A DNA stretch of 64,000 nucleotides from an uncultured Mycoplasmatota bacterium (GCA_900546275.1 URCH01000001.1:124001-188000); one strand, 5' to 3'; numbered from the stretch's first letter, positions 20,065-29,789 are shown. Numbers and translations are program-made. The notes: generated by a model not told the origin, from the letters alone.

Positions 20065-21173
20065 ATTGGAACTATTAATTCTATTAGATCATTACTATCT
20101 GGATTTTTTAAAATTATTGGTCTTATTTCTCCATTAAACATTAATTCAATTTCTTCACAATCAAATGCTTTTAACGCATCCATCATATACTTTGAACTAA
20201 AAGCAATTGTAATATTATTTTCTATTGTGTTTAATAAATTAATTTTTTCAGTTACGTTTCCTATTTCAGGTATATTACTAGATAATATAATATTATCATT
20301 AAAACTTTCTAATTTGACTGTATTTTTATCATTTTCGTTTGTAAGTAAACTAGCTCTATCAATAGCATTATATAAATCTTGTAAATTAACTTTCATTTTA
20401 ATTGAAAAATCTTTTGGAATAAGTGCAGTTGTATCAATAAACGAACCATTAATCAATCTTGACATCATAATTATTGTGGAAAACTTAAATATAACTTTAT
20501 TATTAAATATATGTAATTCAACTTTATTATTATCATCCACAAATAATTTAACTAATTCATTTAAATTTCTAGTAGGAATAATTATATCAACTGGTTCAGA
20601 TACTTCATTATCTAACTCTATTATTTTTTTAGATAAACGATATGAATCTGTTGAGGTACATTCCATTATATTTCTATTTATTTTAACATTTACACCAGTT
20701 AAAATAGGTCTTGATTCTTGATTAGAAGTTGCAAAAACAGTTTGATTAATTATATTTTTTAACGTTTTAGTTGTTAAAATAACTGGATTTTTATGTTCTT
20801 CTAATTTTATCTGTGGAAAATCATTCACATTATTACAATTAAGTGTAAAAGAAGAATTTGATGTAGTAATGTATAACTTAAAGTCCATTACTTCTTCTAG
20901 ATTTATTATTTCATTAGGAAGTTTTTTTATTATATCATATATATATCTACCAGAAACAACTAATTCTCCACAAACATCAATACTTTCTATTTGATTTTTT
21001 GAAATAAAAGTTTTAATTGCTATATCATTATCAGAACTCATTAAATATAATCCATCTTCTGTTAAATCAAATTTAATACAATTTAATATAGGAATTAGAT
21101 TTTTATTTGAAATTCCTTTTATAGCATAATTTAAATGTTCCATTAATATTGATTGTTTAATTTTTAATTTCAT
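20052..21173 (-). CDS. dnaN: DNA polymerase III beta sliding clamp
   Basis: A 373-residue three-domain clamp. It begins MKLKIKQSILMEHLNYAIKG, has the middle-domain block ATSNQESRPILTGVNV near residue 150, and ends with the typical PIRIG instead of the P-M-R motif of other species. A five-residue upstream extension exists, but GGAGG is 8 nt before the ATG at 21171-21173. It follows dnaA with 147 nt containing DnaA boxes. Confidence 0.97.
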   Translation of the reverse strand: MKLKIKQSILMEHLNYAIKGISNKNLIPILNCIKFDLTEDGLYLMSSDNDIAIKTFISKNQIESIDVCGELVVSGRYIYDIIKKLPNEIINLEEVMDFKLYITTSNSSFTLNCNNVNDFPQIKLEEHKNPVILTTKTLKNIINQTVFATSNQESRPILTGVNVKINRNIMECTSTDSYRLSKKIIELDNEVSEPVDIIIPTRNLNELVKLFVDDNNKVELHIFNNKVIFKFSTIIMMSRLINGSFIDTTALIPKDFSIKMKVNLQDLYNAIDRASLLTNENDKNTVKLESFNDNIILSSNIPEIGNVTEKINLLNTIENNITIAFSSKYMMDALKAFDCEEIELMFNGEIRPIILKNPDSNDLIELIVPIRIG

Positions 21174-21188
21174 TTTATCATCCTCCAT

Positions 21189-21320
21189 TTTATATATTTT
21201 TTATTTAAATTATTATTGTTATTATTGTTGTGGAAACTGTGGAAAACTTTGTTTAAAGTATTGTTTTTATTAGTAAAACAACTGTGGAAAACTTGTTGAT
21301 AAAAATTATAAAACTGTGAT
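21189..21320. promoter_or_regulatory. oriC: dnaA-dnaN intergenic DnaA-box cluster
   Basis: At least three boxes of the variant TGTGGAAAA type lie at 21229-21237 (ending AAAC), 21238-21246 and 21283-21291. This matches the downstream half of the bipartite origin of Bacillus. It also contains the dnaN leader. Confidence 0.7.
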
Positions 21321-22670
21321 TTATTTAATTTTACTAATCAATTTATCTATTTCATTTTTAAAAGAAGCATCATTAGTTATTTCTTTTTTTATTTTATCTA
21401 CTGAATGCATAACCGTTGTATGATCTTTTCCACCAAACTCCATTCCAATTTTGGGTAACGATTCCTCAAGTACAATTCTACATATATACATAGCAACTTG
21501 TCTTGGAACCGATATATTAGCATTTCTTTTTTTACTTTTTAAATCTTCTACCGTAATATTGTAGTGTGCTGCTACTACTTGTTGTACTTGATCAACTTTG
21601 TTTTTTGATATTATGCTTTTTACAAAATAATCTTTTAGGGCTTCAATAGCTAGATCAAGTGTTATTTCAGAACCATTCATAATAATTGAATAAGCGAATA
21701 CCCTAGTAATAGCTCCTTCTAATTTTCTTATATCAGAAGTACAATTGCTTGCTATATATTCTTTAACATCATTTGGAAATTCACAAGATATATTATTTGC
21801 TTCTATTTTTTTATCTATTATGTCCATACGTAATTTAAAGTCTGGGGGTAATATATCAATAGTTAATCCCCAATTAAATCTAGTTCTAAGTCTCTCTTCT
21901 AGTTTATTTAAATCATCTGGTGATCTATCTGAAGATATAATAATTTGTTTATTATTACAATGTAGTTCGTTAAATGTATTAAAAAACTCTTGTTGAGTTT
22001 TATTAGCGATTTCTAGATATTGTATATCATCTATCATTAAAACATCTATATCTCTATACTTTTTTTTGAATGAATCCACATCTTCAAAATTATTATCATT
22101 TTTGTTTTTTCTATAAATATTTATAAAATCTTCGACAAATTTTTCACTTGTTACATATAAAACTTTCATATTTGAATTTTTACTAATATAATTACCAATA
22201 GCATGCATTAAATGAGTTTTACCTAACCCACTCTTTCCATATATAAATAATGGATTATACATGTAACCAGGTTTTTCTGCAACAGCAAGTGAAGTTGCCT
22301 TAGCAAATTTGTTACTTTGCCCTACTATAAAATTATCAAAAGTGTATCTTGGGTCCAAATTAGAATCAAAACTTATTGAAGGAACCCCTATTTCATCAGT
22401 ATTTATAACAATATTGTTTTTTAATTCTTCTTCAAGTACATATTCAAAATTAAAGTTAGTTCCTGTTATTTCAGTAAATAGTTCAACAACCAAATCGTTA
22501 TAATTTTCTTTTAAATGTTTTTTGTGAACTGACATTGGAACTAATACTTTTGCACAGTTTTCATCTAAAGATATAAGTTTGGTATCTGCAAACCAAGTTT
22601 CAAAGTGCATTGGATTAATTTGTTGTTTCATTTTTTCCAAAAATAAATCCCATATATTATTTATATCCAT
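21321..22670 (-). CDS. dnaA: Chromosomal replication initiator DnaA
   Basis: A 449-residue initiator. Domain I is about 1-85. The AAA+ domain has YTFDNFIVGQSNKFA (about 108-122), Walker A IYGKSGLGKTHLMHAIGNY (about 143-161), Walker B VLMIDDIQYL (about 209-218), and RLRTRFNWGL (box VII arginine finger, about 261-270). The DNA-binding domain IV ends with GGKDHTTVMHSVDKI (about 412-426). The ATG has GGTGAGG just upstream. DnaA boxes flank the gene on both sides, allowing autoregulation. Confidence 0.98.
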   Translation of the reverse strand: MDINNIWDLFLEKMKQQINPMHFETWFADTKLISLDENCAKVLVPMSVHKKHLKENYNDLVVELFTEITGTNFNFEYVLEEELKNNIVINTDEIGVPSISFDSNLDPRYTFDNFIVGQSNKFAKATSLAVAEKPGYMYNPLFIYGKSGLGKTHLMHAIGNYISKNSNMKVLYVTSEKFVEDFINIYRKNKNDNNFEDVDSFKKKYRDIDVLMIDDIQYLEIANKTQQEFFNTFNELHCNNKQIIISSDRSPDDLNKLEERLRTRFNWGLTIDILPPDFKLRMDIIDKKIEANNISCEFPNDVKEYIASNCTSDIRKLEGAITRVFAYSIIMNGSEITLDLAIEALKDYFVKSIISKNKVDQVQQVVAAHYNITVEDLKSKKRNANISVPRQVAMYICRIVLEESLPKIGMEFGGKDHTTVMHSVDKIKKEITNDASFKNEIDKLISKIK

Positions 22671-23059
22671 TTCCTCACCCCTATCACGAGAAACAATTAC
22701 TTATATAATACAATAAAAAAACAAAAAGTTAAATAAATATTGTGGAAAAAAGTTAAATTTTTGTTTTTAACAATATAATACACAGGTAAAATCCATAAAT
22801 TCAAATAAAAAAATGAGTTTTCAACATAAATGTGGAAAAAAATATAAACATGTTATTTGTTGTTAGTATATTTTTCCACATCAACTGTGGAAAAATGTGG
22901 ATAACTATATAAATAAACATATTTCTTAATATCTTTTTCTGTGGAAAATATGTTAATATCAAAATTTATAGTGGAAATTCATAAATTTGTTGACAAAACG
23001 AAGTTTAATCTATATAATTATTAGAGCAAACAAATTTATAAGTTCAGGAGGTGGACTAA
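22671..23059. promoter_or_regulatory. oriC: oriC: DnaA-box cluster between dnaA and rpmH
   Basis: No gene lies in these 389 bp. DnaA boxes: TGTGGAAAA at 22741-22749, 22831-22839, 22887-22895 and 22940-22948, TTTTCCACA at 22873-22881, and one perfect consensus TGTGGATAA (TTATCCACA reversed) at 22897-22905. A weaker AGTGGAAAT is near 22970. Most boxes carry A instead of T at the seventh base. The region also holds the dnaA promoter (minus strand) and the rpmH promoter. Confidence 0.85.
22990..23018 (+). promoter_or_regulatory. Consensus sigma-A promoter of rpmH
   Basis: TTGACA (22990-22995), 17-bp spacer, TATAAT (23013-23018): a full consensus promoter 42 nt before the rpmH start. Confidence 0.9.
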
Positions 23060-23182
23060 ATGAAAAGAACATTTCAACCAAATAATAGAAAAAGAAGTAA
23101 GAAAATGGGTTTTTTAGCACGTATGAAAACAAAAATGATTAATTCAAGAAGAAGAAAAGGGCGTAAAACATTAGCTCATTAA
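23060..23182 (+). CDS. rpmH: 50S ribosomal protein L34
   Basis: A 40-residue basic protein starting [18 protein letters not shown] and ending [11 protein letters not shown], nearly the whole length of L34 (44 residues in most species). The AGGAGGTGGACTAA site is before the ATG. A terminator follows directly, then rnpA, the universal rpmH-rnpA pair. Confidence 0.97.
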   Translation: MKRTFQPNNRKRSKKMGFLARMKTKMINSRRRKGRKTLAH

Positions 23183-23187
23183 TACAA

Positions 23188-23211
23188 CCACTGAAAATCA
23201 GTGGCTTTTTA
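23188..23211 (+). terminator. Terminator or attenuator between rpmH and rnpA
   Basis: CCACTGA (23188-23194) pairs with TCAGTGG (23198-23204), 3-nt loop, then CTTTTT. It would lower rnpA expression relative to rpmH. Confidence 0.75.
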
Positions 23212-23231
23212 TTTACTAAAGAGGTATAAAC

Positions 23232-23573
23232 ATGAAAAAAATAAATATATTGCAGAAAAGTGATGATTTTGAAAGAATAATTAAGAATAATAAATCATAT
23301 AAATACAAGGATTATATAATTTATATTGAAAAAAATACTGATGAAATATATCATTTTGGATTATCAGTAGGAAAAAAAATAGGTAATGCAGTTATTAGAA
23401 ATAAGGTAAAAAGGCAATTAAAAAGTATAATAGATAAAAAAAGCTATCAAAAAGGGTTTAATTGTATTATAATAGTTGGTAAGGGCATATTAAATAGAAA
23501 TTATGAAGAAATGGAAATAAACTTAAACTATGCTTTTAAAAAATTAAATATAATTGAAGGAGAAAATGAATGA
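23232..23573 (+). CDS. rnpA: Ribonuclease P protein component
   Basis: A 113-residue basic protein that helps RNase P RNA bind pre-tRNA. The family signature is NAVIRNKVKRQLK (about 53-65) and FNCIIIVGKG near 80. It ends in TGA that overlaps the yidC start (ATGA), showing TGA is a stop in this genome and that the two genes are coupled. Confidence 0.95.
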   Translation: MKKINILQKSDDFERIIKNNKSYKYKDYIIYIEKNTDEIYHFGLSVGKKIGNAVIRNKVKRQLKSIIDKKSYQKGFNCIIIVGKGILNRNYEEMEINLNYAFKKLNIIEGENE

Positions 23574-24505
23574 GAAAAAAAATTAAAACATTGCTTTTTG
23601 TATTTATTGCTTTAATTTCATTAACAGGATGTTCAAAATCTTTGACTGATTCAAATAAAAAAATAGTTCAAAATCCAGAAACTGGTCAAAGTCTAACTAA
23701 AAATATTCTTTGTCAACCAGAAAATGAAAAAGTTATAAGTTTATATAACGAAAATGGTGTTGATATTAGTAAGTTACCAAAGTGTAATGATTTTAAAGTA
23801 ACATCTGGTGGTTATGAGGGGATATGGACTACTATATTTGTAAAACCTTTAGCATGGATAATTGTTTTAATGGGAAAATTAGTAAAAAATTATGGATTAG
23901 CAATTATCATAATAACACTTGCAATCAGGTTGATATTATATCCTTTAACTAAAAAGACAGCAATGCAATCAGAATTAATGAAAAAAGCCCAACCAGAAAT
24001 GAAAAAATTGGAGAATAAATATAAAAATAAACAATCACAAGAAGATATGATGAAAAAATCACAAGAAATGATGATGATATATAAAAAATATAAAATTAAT
24101 CCATTATCAGGTTGTATATTTTCATTAATCCAAATACCATTATTTTTTGCATTCTACGAAGCAATGAATAGAATGCCAGCTATATTTGAGGAAAATTTGT
24201 TAGGATTCCAATTAGGCACAAGTCCTTTAACAGCTATTACAAATGGAAAAATATATTACATAATATTTGTTATATTAGTTATTGCAGCAACATATTTTTC
24301 ATTTAAATTAAATAAAACAGCTTCATTAGGCGAAGATCAAGAAAAACAAATGAAGATGATGACCAATATTTCAACAATATTTATTGGAATTGCATCATTC
24401 ACTATGTCAACAGGTATAGAATTATATTGGATTTTCAATAGTGCATTTACAATTTTACAAAATTTAATGGTAAAAAGAGGTAAAAAGAATGATAACATCA
24501 TATAA
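23570..24505 (+). CDS. yidC: Membrane protein insertase YidC/SpoIIIJ
   Basis: A 311-residue Oxa1-family insertase. A lipoprotein signal peptide with LTGCS (Cys about 21) is followed by an extracytoplasmic segment and the conserved core (about 90-300) with TKKTAMQSELMKKAQPEM and YKKYKINPLSGCIFSLIQIPLFFAFYEAMNRMP. This copy next to jag corresponds to SpoIIIJ, which in Bacillus is also needed for sigma-G activation during sporulation. It overlaps rnpA by 4 nt and jag by 17 nt. Confidence 0.95.
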   Translation: MRKKIKTLLFVFIALISLTGCSKSLTDSNKKIVQNPETGQSLTKNILCQPENEKVISLYNENGVDISKLPKCNDFKVTSGGYEGIWTTIFVKPLAWIIVLMGKLVKNYGLAIIIITLAIRLILYPLTKKTAMQSELMKKAQPEMKKLENKYKNKQSQEDMMKKSQEMMMIYKKYKINPLSGCIFSLIQIPLFFAFYEAMNRMPAIFEENLLGFQLGTSPLTAITNGKIYYIIFVILVIAATYFSFKLNKTASLGEDQEKQMKMMTNISTIFIGIASFTMSTGIELYWIFNSAFTILQNLMVKRGKKNDNII

Positions 24506-25103
24506 TTATGAAGGTAAAATAAAAGAAGAAGTATTAAAAAATTGTTTAAATGAACTTAATGTTCCTGAAAATGATTTATATATTAAAGAAGAACTACAAG
24601 AATCTGGATTATTTAAATCTAAAAAAATAAAATTAATTTGTTATAAAAAAGAAGATATAATCGAATATCTAAAAAATTATATAAATGCTATTGCAAAAGG
24701 AATGAATATTTCTATTAATACAGAAATAAGAGAATCTGAAGGATATATATCAATTATATTAGTTTCAGACAATAATTCGATTTTGATAGGAAAAGAAGGA
24801 AGAACTTTAAAAGCAATAGAAACAATACTTAAGCAAGCTTTAATAGTTCAAACAGGATTAAATATAAAAGTCAATTTGGATGTAGCAAATTATAAAGGAA
24901 AAAAGATAAAAAATTTTGAAAGACAAATAAAATTAATAATAAATGATGTTTTAAAATCACATATAGATGTAAAATTAGATCCAATGAATTCATATGAAAG
25001 AAGAATTGTTCATAATTTAGTATCAGAAAATGAATTTTTAAGCACAGAAAGTGTTGGAGAAGAACCAAATAGAGCTGTTGTTATAAAATATAATGAAAAG
25101 TAA
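24489..25103 (+). CDS. jag: Jag/KhpB RNA-binding protein
   Basis: A 204-residue protein with an N-terminal Jag domain (about 1-50, here contributing KSKKIKL), a KH domain (about 75-135, with ILIGKEGRTLKAIETI) and a C-terminal R3H domain (about 140-204, ending NSYERRIVHNLVSE and EEPNRAVVIKY). KhpB binds RNA with KhpA and affects cell elongation. It is coupled to yidC by overlap, the usual arrangement. A terminator follows. Confidence 0.94.
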   Translation: MITSYNYEGKIKEEVLKNCLNELNVPENDLYIKEELQESGLFKSKKIKLICYKKEDIIEYLKNYINAIAKGMNISINTEIRESEGYISIILVSDNNSILIGKEGRTLKAIETILKQALIVQTGLNIKVNLDVANYKGKKIKNFERQIKLIINDVLKSHIDVKLDPMNSYERRIVHNLVSENEFLSTESVGEEPNRAVVIKYNEK

Positions 25104-25111
25104 AATATAAA

Positions 25112-25135
25112 AGTGTAGATATCTACATTTTTTTT
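25112..25135 (+). terminator. Terminator of the rpmH-jag block
   Basis: The palindrome TGTAGATATCTACA (25114-25127) is followed by eight Ts. Confidence 0.75.
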
Positions 25136-25142
25136 GTACAAC

Positions 25143-25171
25143 TTGACTATTTTAATAAAATAACATAGAAT
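25143..25171 (+). promoter_or_regulatory. Promoter of the HD-mnmE unit
   Basis: TTGACT (25143-25148), 17-bp spacer, TAGAAT (25166-25171), 25 nt before the next start codon. Confidence 0.65.
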
Positions 25172-25195
25172 TAATATTTAGAAAAGAGAGATTTT

Positions 25196-25714
25196 ATGAA
25201 ATTGTTAGAAATAGAAAAATCAACACTTAATGAGTATTATGATATAGTGGATGAAATATTGAATTCAAAGGAATTTCAAAAGAGAAAAGAATATATGCAT
25301 CATGGAAAACAAAGCGTCTATGATCATTGTTTAAAAGTTTCAATTATTTCATATAAAATATCAAAAATATTAGGGTTAGATTATAAAAGTGCAGCAATAG
25401 GTGGTTTATTACATGATTTTTATGATAAACCTTGGCAAAATAATAAAAAAAAGACTCCTTTTTTTAAGCAACATGGATTTGTACATGCAAAACAAGCTGT
25501 GGATAATACTAAAAAGTATTTTCCACAATATTATAATAAGAAAGTTGGAAATATTATATTAAGACATATGTTTCCATTAAACATAGTTCCACCAAGATAT
25601 TTAGAAAGCTGGATAATATCATCAATTGATAAATATGTATCAATGGAGATATTTAATGAACCTTCTAAATTATTAATGTATATTGGAATAAAAGTAGGTG
25701 TAGAAAATGAATGA
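25196..25714 (+). CDS. HD-domain phosphohydrolase family protein
   Basis: A 172-residue protein with HD-superfamily metal motifs: HHGKQSVYDHC (first His, about 36-46), LLHDFYD (the HD pair, about 79-85), HGFVHA and LRHMFPL. The fold predicts a metal-dependent phosphohydrolase, possibly acting on a nucleotide, but the substrate is unknown. It overlaps mnmE by 8 nt, so the two are co-translated, unlike in Bacillus where mnmE directly follows jag. I cannot name it more closely. Confidence 0.75.
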   Translation: MKLLEIEKSTLNEYYDIVDEILNSKEFQKRKEYMHHGKQSVYDHCLKVSIISYKISKILGLDYKSAAIGGLLHDFYDKPWQNNKKKTPFFKQHGFVHAKQAVDNTKKYFPQYYNKKVGNIILRHMFPLNIVPPRYLESWIISSIDKYVSMEIFNEPSKLLMYIGIKVGVENE

Positions 25715-27059
25715 TACAATAGCAGCAATATCTACAGCAACAGGTGGTTCAATATCAATAATAAGAGTTAGCGGAACTGATTCAATAAAAATAGTTAATA
25801 AAATATTTAAAGGAAAAGATTTATTGAATGTAAATTCTCATACTATAAATTATGGATATATAGTAGAAAATAATAAAATAATAGATGAAGTTTTAGTAAG
25901 TGTTATGAAAGAACCAAACACCTATACAAAAGAAAATGTTGTGGAAATTAATAGCCATGGTAGTATAGCATCAGTTTCAAAAATATTAGAATTATTATTA
26001 GAAAATGGTTGTCGTTTAGCTGAACCAGGTGAATTTACAAAAAGAGCATTTCTAAATGGAAGAATAGATTTACTTGAAGCAGAAAGTGTTATGGATGTAA
26101 TAAATTCTAAAACTGAAAAGTCTTTATCATTAGCAGTAAGACAATTAACAGGTTCCGCAACTAAACTTATTTCAGAACTAAGAGAAGAAATTTTAACACT
26201 TCTTGCTTCAATAGAAGTTAAAATAGATTATCCAGAATATGAAGATATAGAAGATGTTACACACAACGAGTTATTAGAAAATATAAATACAATAGAAATA
26301 AAAATGAAAAAAATTCTAGAAGAAAGTAAAAATGTAAAAATAATAAAAGATGGAATAAATACATCAATAATTGGAAAACCAAACGTAGGAAAAAGTAGTA
26401 TTTTAAATAAATTAATAGATGAAGAAAAAGCAATAGTAACTTCCATAGAAGGAACAACAAGGGATATAGTAGAAGGAAATATAAACATAGATGGAATCGC
26501 ACTTAATTTGGTTGATACAGCAGGAATAAGAAAAACAGATGATATAGTTGAAAATATAGGTGTTCAAAAAAGTCTAGATCAAATAGAAAAATCAGATTTA
26601 ATATTATTTGTATTAGATAATAATAGATGTTTGGAAAAATCAGATGAAGAAATATTAAAAAAATTGAAAAATAAAAATTATTTGATACTAATAAATAAAA
26701 CGGATTTAAGTAGAAATTTGGAAATAGAAAAATTAGATCCTAAAAAAATAATATATATAAGTGCATTAAATAATGAGGGATTTAATGAATTAAAATCAAA
26801 AATTAAAGAAATGTTTAGTATAAATCAAATAGAAAAATCAGATTTAACATATTTGACAAGTTCAAGAAGTATTGCTTTGTTAAAAAAAGCTTATTCAATA
26901 TTACCTTCTATAAAAGATGGAATAAAAAATAATTTACCTATAGATATGATAGAAATAGATATAAAAGAAATGTGGAATATACTTGGTCAGATAATTGGTG
27001 AAACATATGAAGATGAACTTATAAATAAATTATTTAGTCAATTTTGTTTAGGAAAGTAA
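25707..27059 (+). CDS. mnmE: tRNA modification GTPase MnmE
   Basis: A 450-residue GTPase. The N-terminal folate-binding domain (about 1-118) starts TIAAISTATGGSISIIRVSG. The G domain is inserted in a helical domain, with IGKPNVGKSSILN (about 221-233), EGTTRDIVEG, DTAGIR and NKTD. The C-terminal catalytic CLGK replaces the usual C[IV]GK. With MnmG it installs cmnm5U34 in tRNA. mnmG follows after a terminator and its own promoter. Confidence 0.97.
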   Translation: MNDTIAAISTATGGSISIIRVSGTDSIKIVNKIFKGKDLLNVNSHTINYGYIVENNKIIDEVLVSVMKEPNTYTKENVVEINSHGSIASVSKILELLLENGCRLAEPGEFTKRAFLNGRIDLLEAESVMDVINSKTEKSLSLAVRQLTGSATKLISELREEILTLLASIEVKIDYPEYEDIEDVTHNELLENINTIEIKMKKILEESKNVKIIKDGINTSIIGKPNVGKSSILNKLIDEEKAIVTSIEGTTRDIVEGNINIDGIALNLVDTAGIRKTDDIVENIGVQKSLDQIEKSDLILFVLDNNRCLEKSDEEILKKLKNKNYLILINKTDLSRNLEIEKLDPKKIIYISALNNEGFNELKSKIKEMFSINQIEKSDLTYLTSSRSIALLKKAYSILPSIKDGIKNNLPIDMIEIDIKEMWNILGQIIGETYEDELINKLFSQFCLGK

Positions 27060-27085
27060 TTATTACAGTTAATAATTACTTTTTA
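27055..27085 (+). terminator. Terminator of mnmE
   Basis: AGTAATTATT and AATAATTACT arms (27055-27064, 27071-27080) around a 6-nt loop, then Ts. The mnmE stop codon is in the stem. Confidence 0.75.
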
Positions 27086-27089
27086 TATA

Positions 27090-27118
27090 TTGTTAAAAAA
27101 AAATATATATTGTATAAT
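27090..27118 (+). promoter_or_regulatory. Promoter of mnmG
   Basis: TTGTTA (27090-27095), 17-bp spacer, TATAAT (27113-27118), 28 nt before the start. Confidence 0.6.
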
Positions 27119-27146
27119 ATTTTAGTCAAAAAGAGGTGTTTTTTTT

Positions 27147-29018
27147 ATGGAATATGAAGTAATAGTAGTTGGTGGAGGGCACGCCGGTTGTGAAGCTTGT
27201 CTAGCTACTTCTCGTTTAGGTCATAAAACTTTATTAGTAACAGGAAATATAAAGAATATAGCAGATATGCCTTGTAATCCATCAATAGGTGGGAGTGCAA
27301 AAGGAATAGTAGTTAGAGAAATAGATGCCTTAGGCGGAGAAATGGGTAAAAATGCAGATAAAAGTTTGTTACAAATTAAAATGCTTAATAGTGCAAAAGG
27401 ACCAGCCGTTCAAGCTCTACGTGCTCAAGCAGATAAAATAACTTATCCAAAAGAAATGTTAAAGACATTACAAAGTCAACCAAATTTAGAAATTTTAGAA
27501 AGTATAGTAGAAGATTTAATAGTAGAAAATAATGAAATTAAAGGAATAGTTTTAGAAAATGGTAAAAAAATAACTTCTAATATTGTAATATTAACTACAG
27601 GAACATATTTAAAAGCAGATATATTAGTAGGTGACACTAGACATAGAGAAGGTCCACATGGTGAAAAACCAAGTCAACATCTAAGTGATAATTTAAACAA
27701 GTACGGATTTAAAATAATAAGACTTAAAACTGGTACTCCACAAAGAATAGATAAAAGTTCAATAGATTTTTCAAAAGCTCAAATAGAATATGGTGATAGT
27801 AGAGTATTAACTTTTAATTTTGATAATGACGTATATTATGATGTTAATAATCAACAACCATGCTATTTAATATATACAACTCCTAAAACTCATGAAATAA
27901 TTAAAAATAACCTAACAAAATCTAGTATGTATGGTGGATTATCTGATATTAAAGGAATTGGTCCAAGATATTGTCCATCTATAGAAGATAAAGTAGTAAG
28001 ATTTAGTGACAAAGAAAGGCATCAATTATTTTTGGAACCTGAAAGTATTTACTATGATGACATATATTTGCAAGGATTTTCTACAAGTATGCCACATGAT
28101 ATTCAAGAACAAATGGTACATAGTTTACCAGGTTTAGAAAAAGCAAAAATATTAAAATATGCTTATGCTATTGAATATGATGCAATATATCCAACACAAC
28201 TTAAACAAACATTAGAAACAAAAATAATTAAAAATCTATATACTGCAGGTCAGATAAATGGAACAAGTGGATATGAAGAAGCAGCATGTCAAGGATTAAT
28301 AGCGGGTATAAATGCATCATTAAATCTTGAAAAAAAAGAACCATTAATTTTAAAAAGAAATGAAGCTTATATAGGTGTTTTAATAGATGACCTAGTAACA
28401 AAAGGAGTTAGAGACCCATACAGACTTTTAACATCAAGGGCTGAATATAGATTATTATTAAGAAGTGATAATGCTGATTTAAGATTAATGGAAAAGGGAC
28501 ATGAAATAGGATTAGTTAAAGAAAGTTCATTTAAAAAATATATGGAAAGAAAAAATGAGATAGAAGAATTAAAGAATCTTTTAATGAACACAAAAATAAC
28601 ACCTAAAAAAGAAATAAATGAATATTTAAAACAATATACAAATGAAATAAAAGATGGCATTTCATTATATAATTTATTGAAACGTCCTGAAATTACTATG
28701 GAAAATATAAAACATTTTGTTGAATTAAATTACCAAAGAGAAGTAATAGATCAAGTTGAAATAAGTATTAAATATGAGGGATATATAAATAAAGCAAATA
28801 ATGAAGCAAAAAAAATGTTTGATTTAGATAATAAGAAAATACCAGATGATATAAATTACGATTTAATTCATAATCTAGCAAGTGAAGCAAAACAAAAATT
28901 AAAAGAAATAAGACCAACATCAATAGGACAAGCATTAAGAATAAGTGGTGTTAATCCTGCAGACATATCAATATTAATGATTTATTTAAAAAAGGAATAC
29001 AAAAATGGAAATAAATAA
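27147..29018 (+). CDS. mnmG: tRNA uridine 5-carboxymethylaminomethyl modification enzyme MnmG
   Basis: A 623-residue FAD protein, partner of MnmE. The FAD-binding motif [14 protein letters not shown] is at about 6-19. The family blocks [14 protein letters not shown] (about 39-52), [22 protein letters not shown]-like [11 protein letters not shown], and [16 protein letters not shown] (about 430-445) are intact, as is the helical MnmE-binding C-terminus. Length is normal. rsmG overlaps its 3' end by 14 nt. Confidence 0.97.
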   Translation: MEYEVIVVGGGHAGCEACLATSRLGHKTLLVTGNIKNIADMPCNPSIGGSAKGIVVREIDALGGEMGKNADKSLLQIKMLNSAKGPAVQALRAQADKITYPKEMLKTLQSQPNLEILESIVEDLIVENNEIKGIVLENGKKITSNIVILTTGTYLKADILVGDTRHREGPHGEKPSQHLSDNLNKYGFKIIRLKTGTPQRIDKSSIDFSKAQIEYGDSRVLTFNFDNDVYYDVNNQQPCYLIYTTPKTHEIIKNNLTKSSMYGGLSDIKGIGPRYCPSIEDKVVRFSDKERHQLFLEPESIYYDDIYLQGFSTSMPHDIQEQMVHSLPGLEKAKILKYAYAIEYDAIYPTQLKQTLETKIIKNLYTAGQINGTSGYEEAACQGLIAGINASLNLEKKEPLILKRNEAYIGVLIDDLVTKGVRDPYRLLTSRAEYRLLLRSDNADLRLMEKGHEIGLVKESSFKKYMERKNEIEELKNLLMNTKITPKKEINEYLKQYTNEIKDGISLYNLLKRPEITMENIKHFVELNYQREVIDQVEISIKYEGYINKANNEAKKMFDLDNKKIPDDINYDLIHNLASEAKQKLKEIRPTSIGQALRISGVNPADISILMIYLKKEYKNGNK

Positions 29019-29709
29019 TTTTATAGAAGAATTAAAAAAATTAGGAATAACTCCAACTGAGAAACAATTAAATCAATTAGATAAATACTATGAGTTATTA
29101 ATTCAATATAATAGTGTTATGAATTTAACTGGTATAACAGAAAAAAAACAAGTATACTTAAAACACTTTTATGATTCATTATGTATAGTGAAAGTTATAG
29201 ATTTATTATCACAAGAAAATTTATGCGATGTAGGTACAGGTGCGGGATTTCCTGGAATAGTTTTAAAAATTTTTTATCCAAACCTAAAAATAACTTTACT
29301 AGATTCTCTAAATAAGAGAATAGAATTTTTAAATATAGTTATCAAAAATCTTGAACTAAATAATATTGAGGCAATTCATTGTAGAGCAGAAGAATATGCA
29401 TTACAAAATAGAGAAAAATATGATGTAGTAACTTCAAGAGCAGTTACAAAATTAAATATTCTTTCAGAATTATCAATACCAATGGTAAAAGTAAATAAAT
29501 ATTTTATACCATTAAAGGCAAATTTAACAGAAGAATTAGAAGAAAGCAAAGATGCATTAAAAAAATTAAATTCTAAAATAATCAAGATAGAACATTTCTT
29601 ATTACCAATAGAAGAAAGCAATAGAACAATTCTAAAAATTCAAAAACTAATTCCAACGCCAAAATTATTTCCCAGGAAATATTCTGTAATAAAGAAAAAA
29701 CCACTTTAG
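29005..29709 (+). CDS. rsmG: 16S rRNA (guanine527-N7)-methyltransferase
   Basis: A 234-residue SAM methyltransferase. The SAM loop [14 protein letters not shown] is at about 74-87 and the conserved SRAV near 144. N-terminal MNLTGI and HFYDSL are typical. It is translationally coupled to mnmG and precedes noc as in Bacillus. Its C-terminal coding part contains a near-perfect Noc-binding palindrome at 29666-29681. Confidence 0.96.
   Translation: MEINNFIEELKKLGITPTEKQLNQLDKYYELLIQYNSVMNLTGITEKKQVYLKHFYDSLCIVKVIDLLSQENLCDVGTGAGFPGIVLKIFYPNLKITLLDSLNKRIEFLNIVIKNLELNNIEAIHCRAEEYALQNREKYDVVTSRAVTKLNILSELSIPMVKVNKYFIPLKANLTEELEESKDALKKLNSKIIKIEHFLLPIEESNRTILKIQKLIPTPKLFPRKYSVIKKKPL
29666..29681. promoter_or_regulatory. 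Near-perfect Noc-binding site at the end of rsmG
   Basis: TATTTCCCAGGAAATA differs from the perfect palindrome at one base (A for G at 29674). It lies 140 bp before the noc start. Confidence 0.55.
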
Positions 29710-29733
29710 TCATTGTTTACAATGACTTTTTTT
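29708..29733 (+). terminator. Terminator of mnmG-rsmG
   Basis: AGTCATTGT and ACAATGACT arms with a 2-nt apex, followed by seven Ts; overlaps the rsmG stop codon. Confidence 0.8.
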
Positions 29734-29744
29734 ATATTTAAATT

Positions 29745-29780
29745 TATTTCCCAAAATCACTTGTATTATTTCCCAAAATA
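29745..29780 (+). promoter_or_regulatory. Two Noc half-sites in the noc promoter region
   Basis: TATTTCCC half-sites start at 29745 and 29767, each followed by AAAAT. The second lies entirely in the spacer of the noc promoter, so binding there would repress noc. Confidence 0.4.
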
Positions 29781-29789
29781 TTGTATTAT
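29761..29789 (+). promoter_or_regulatory. Promoter of noc
   Basis: TTGTAT (29761-29766), 17-bp spacer, TATTAT (29784-29789), 33 nt before the start codon. Confidence 0.6.

Noticed and set aside
22671..23059. Small RNA or peptide gene in the origin region
   Set aside because: The structure is explained by DnaA boxes and two promoters; no frame with a ribosome-binding site was seen.
23060..23573. Mycoplasma-type code with TGA as Trp
   Set aside because: rnpA, holB, rplI and the HD gene end in TGA exactly at family-typical ends, and Trp positions use TGG.
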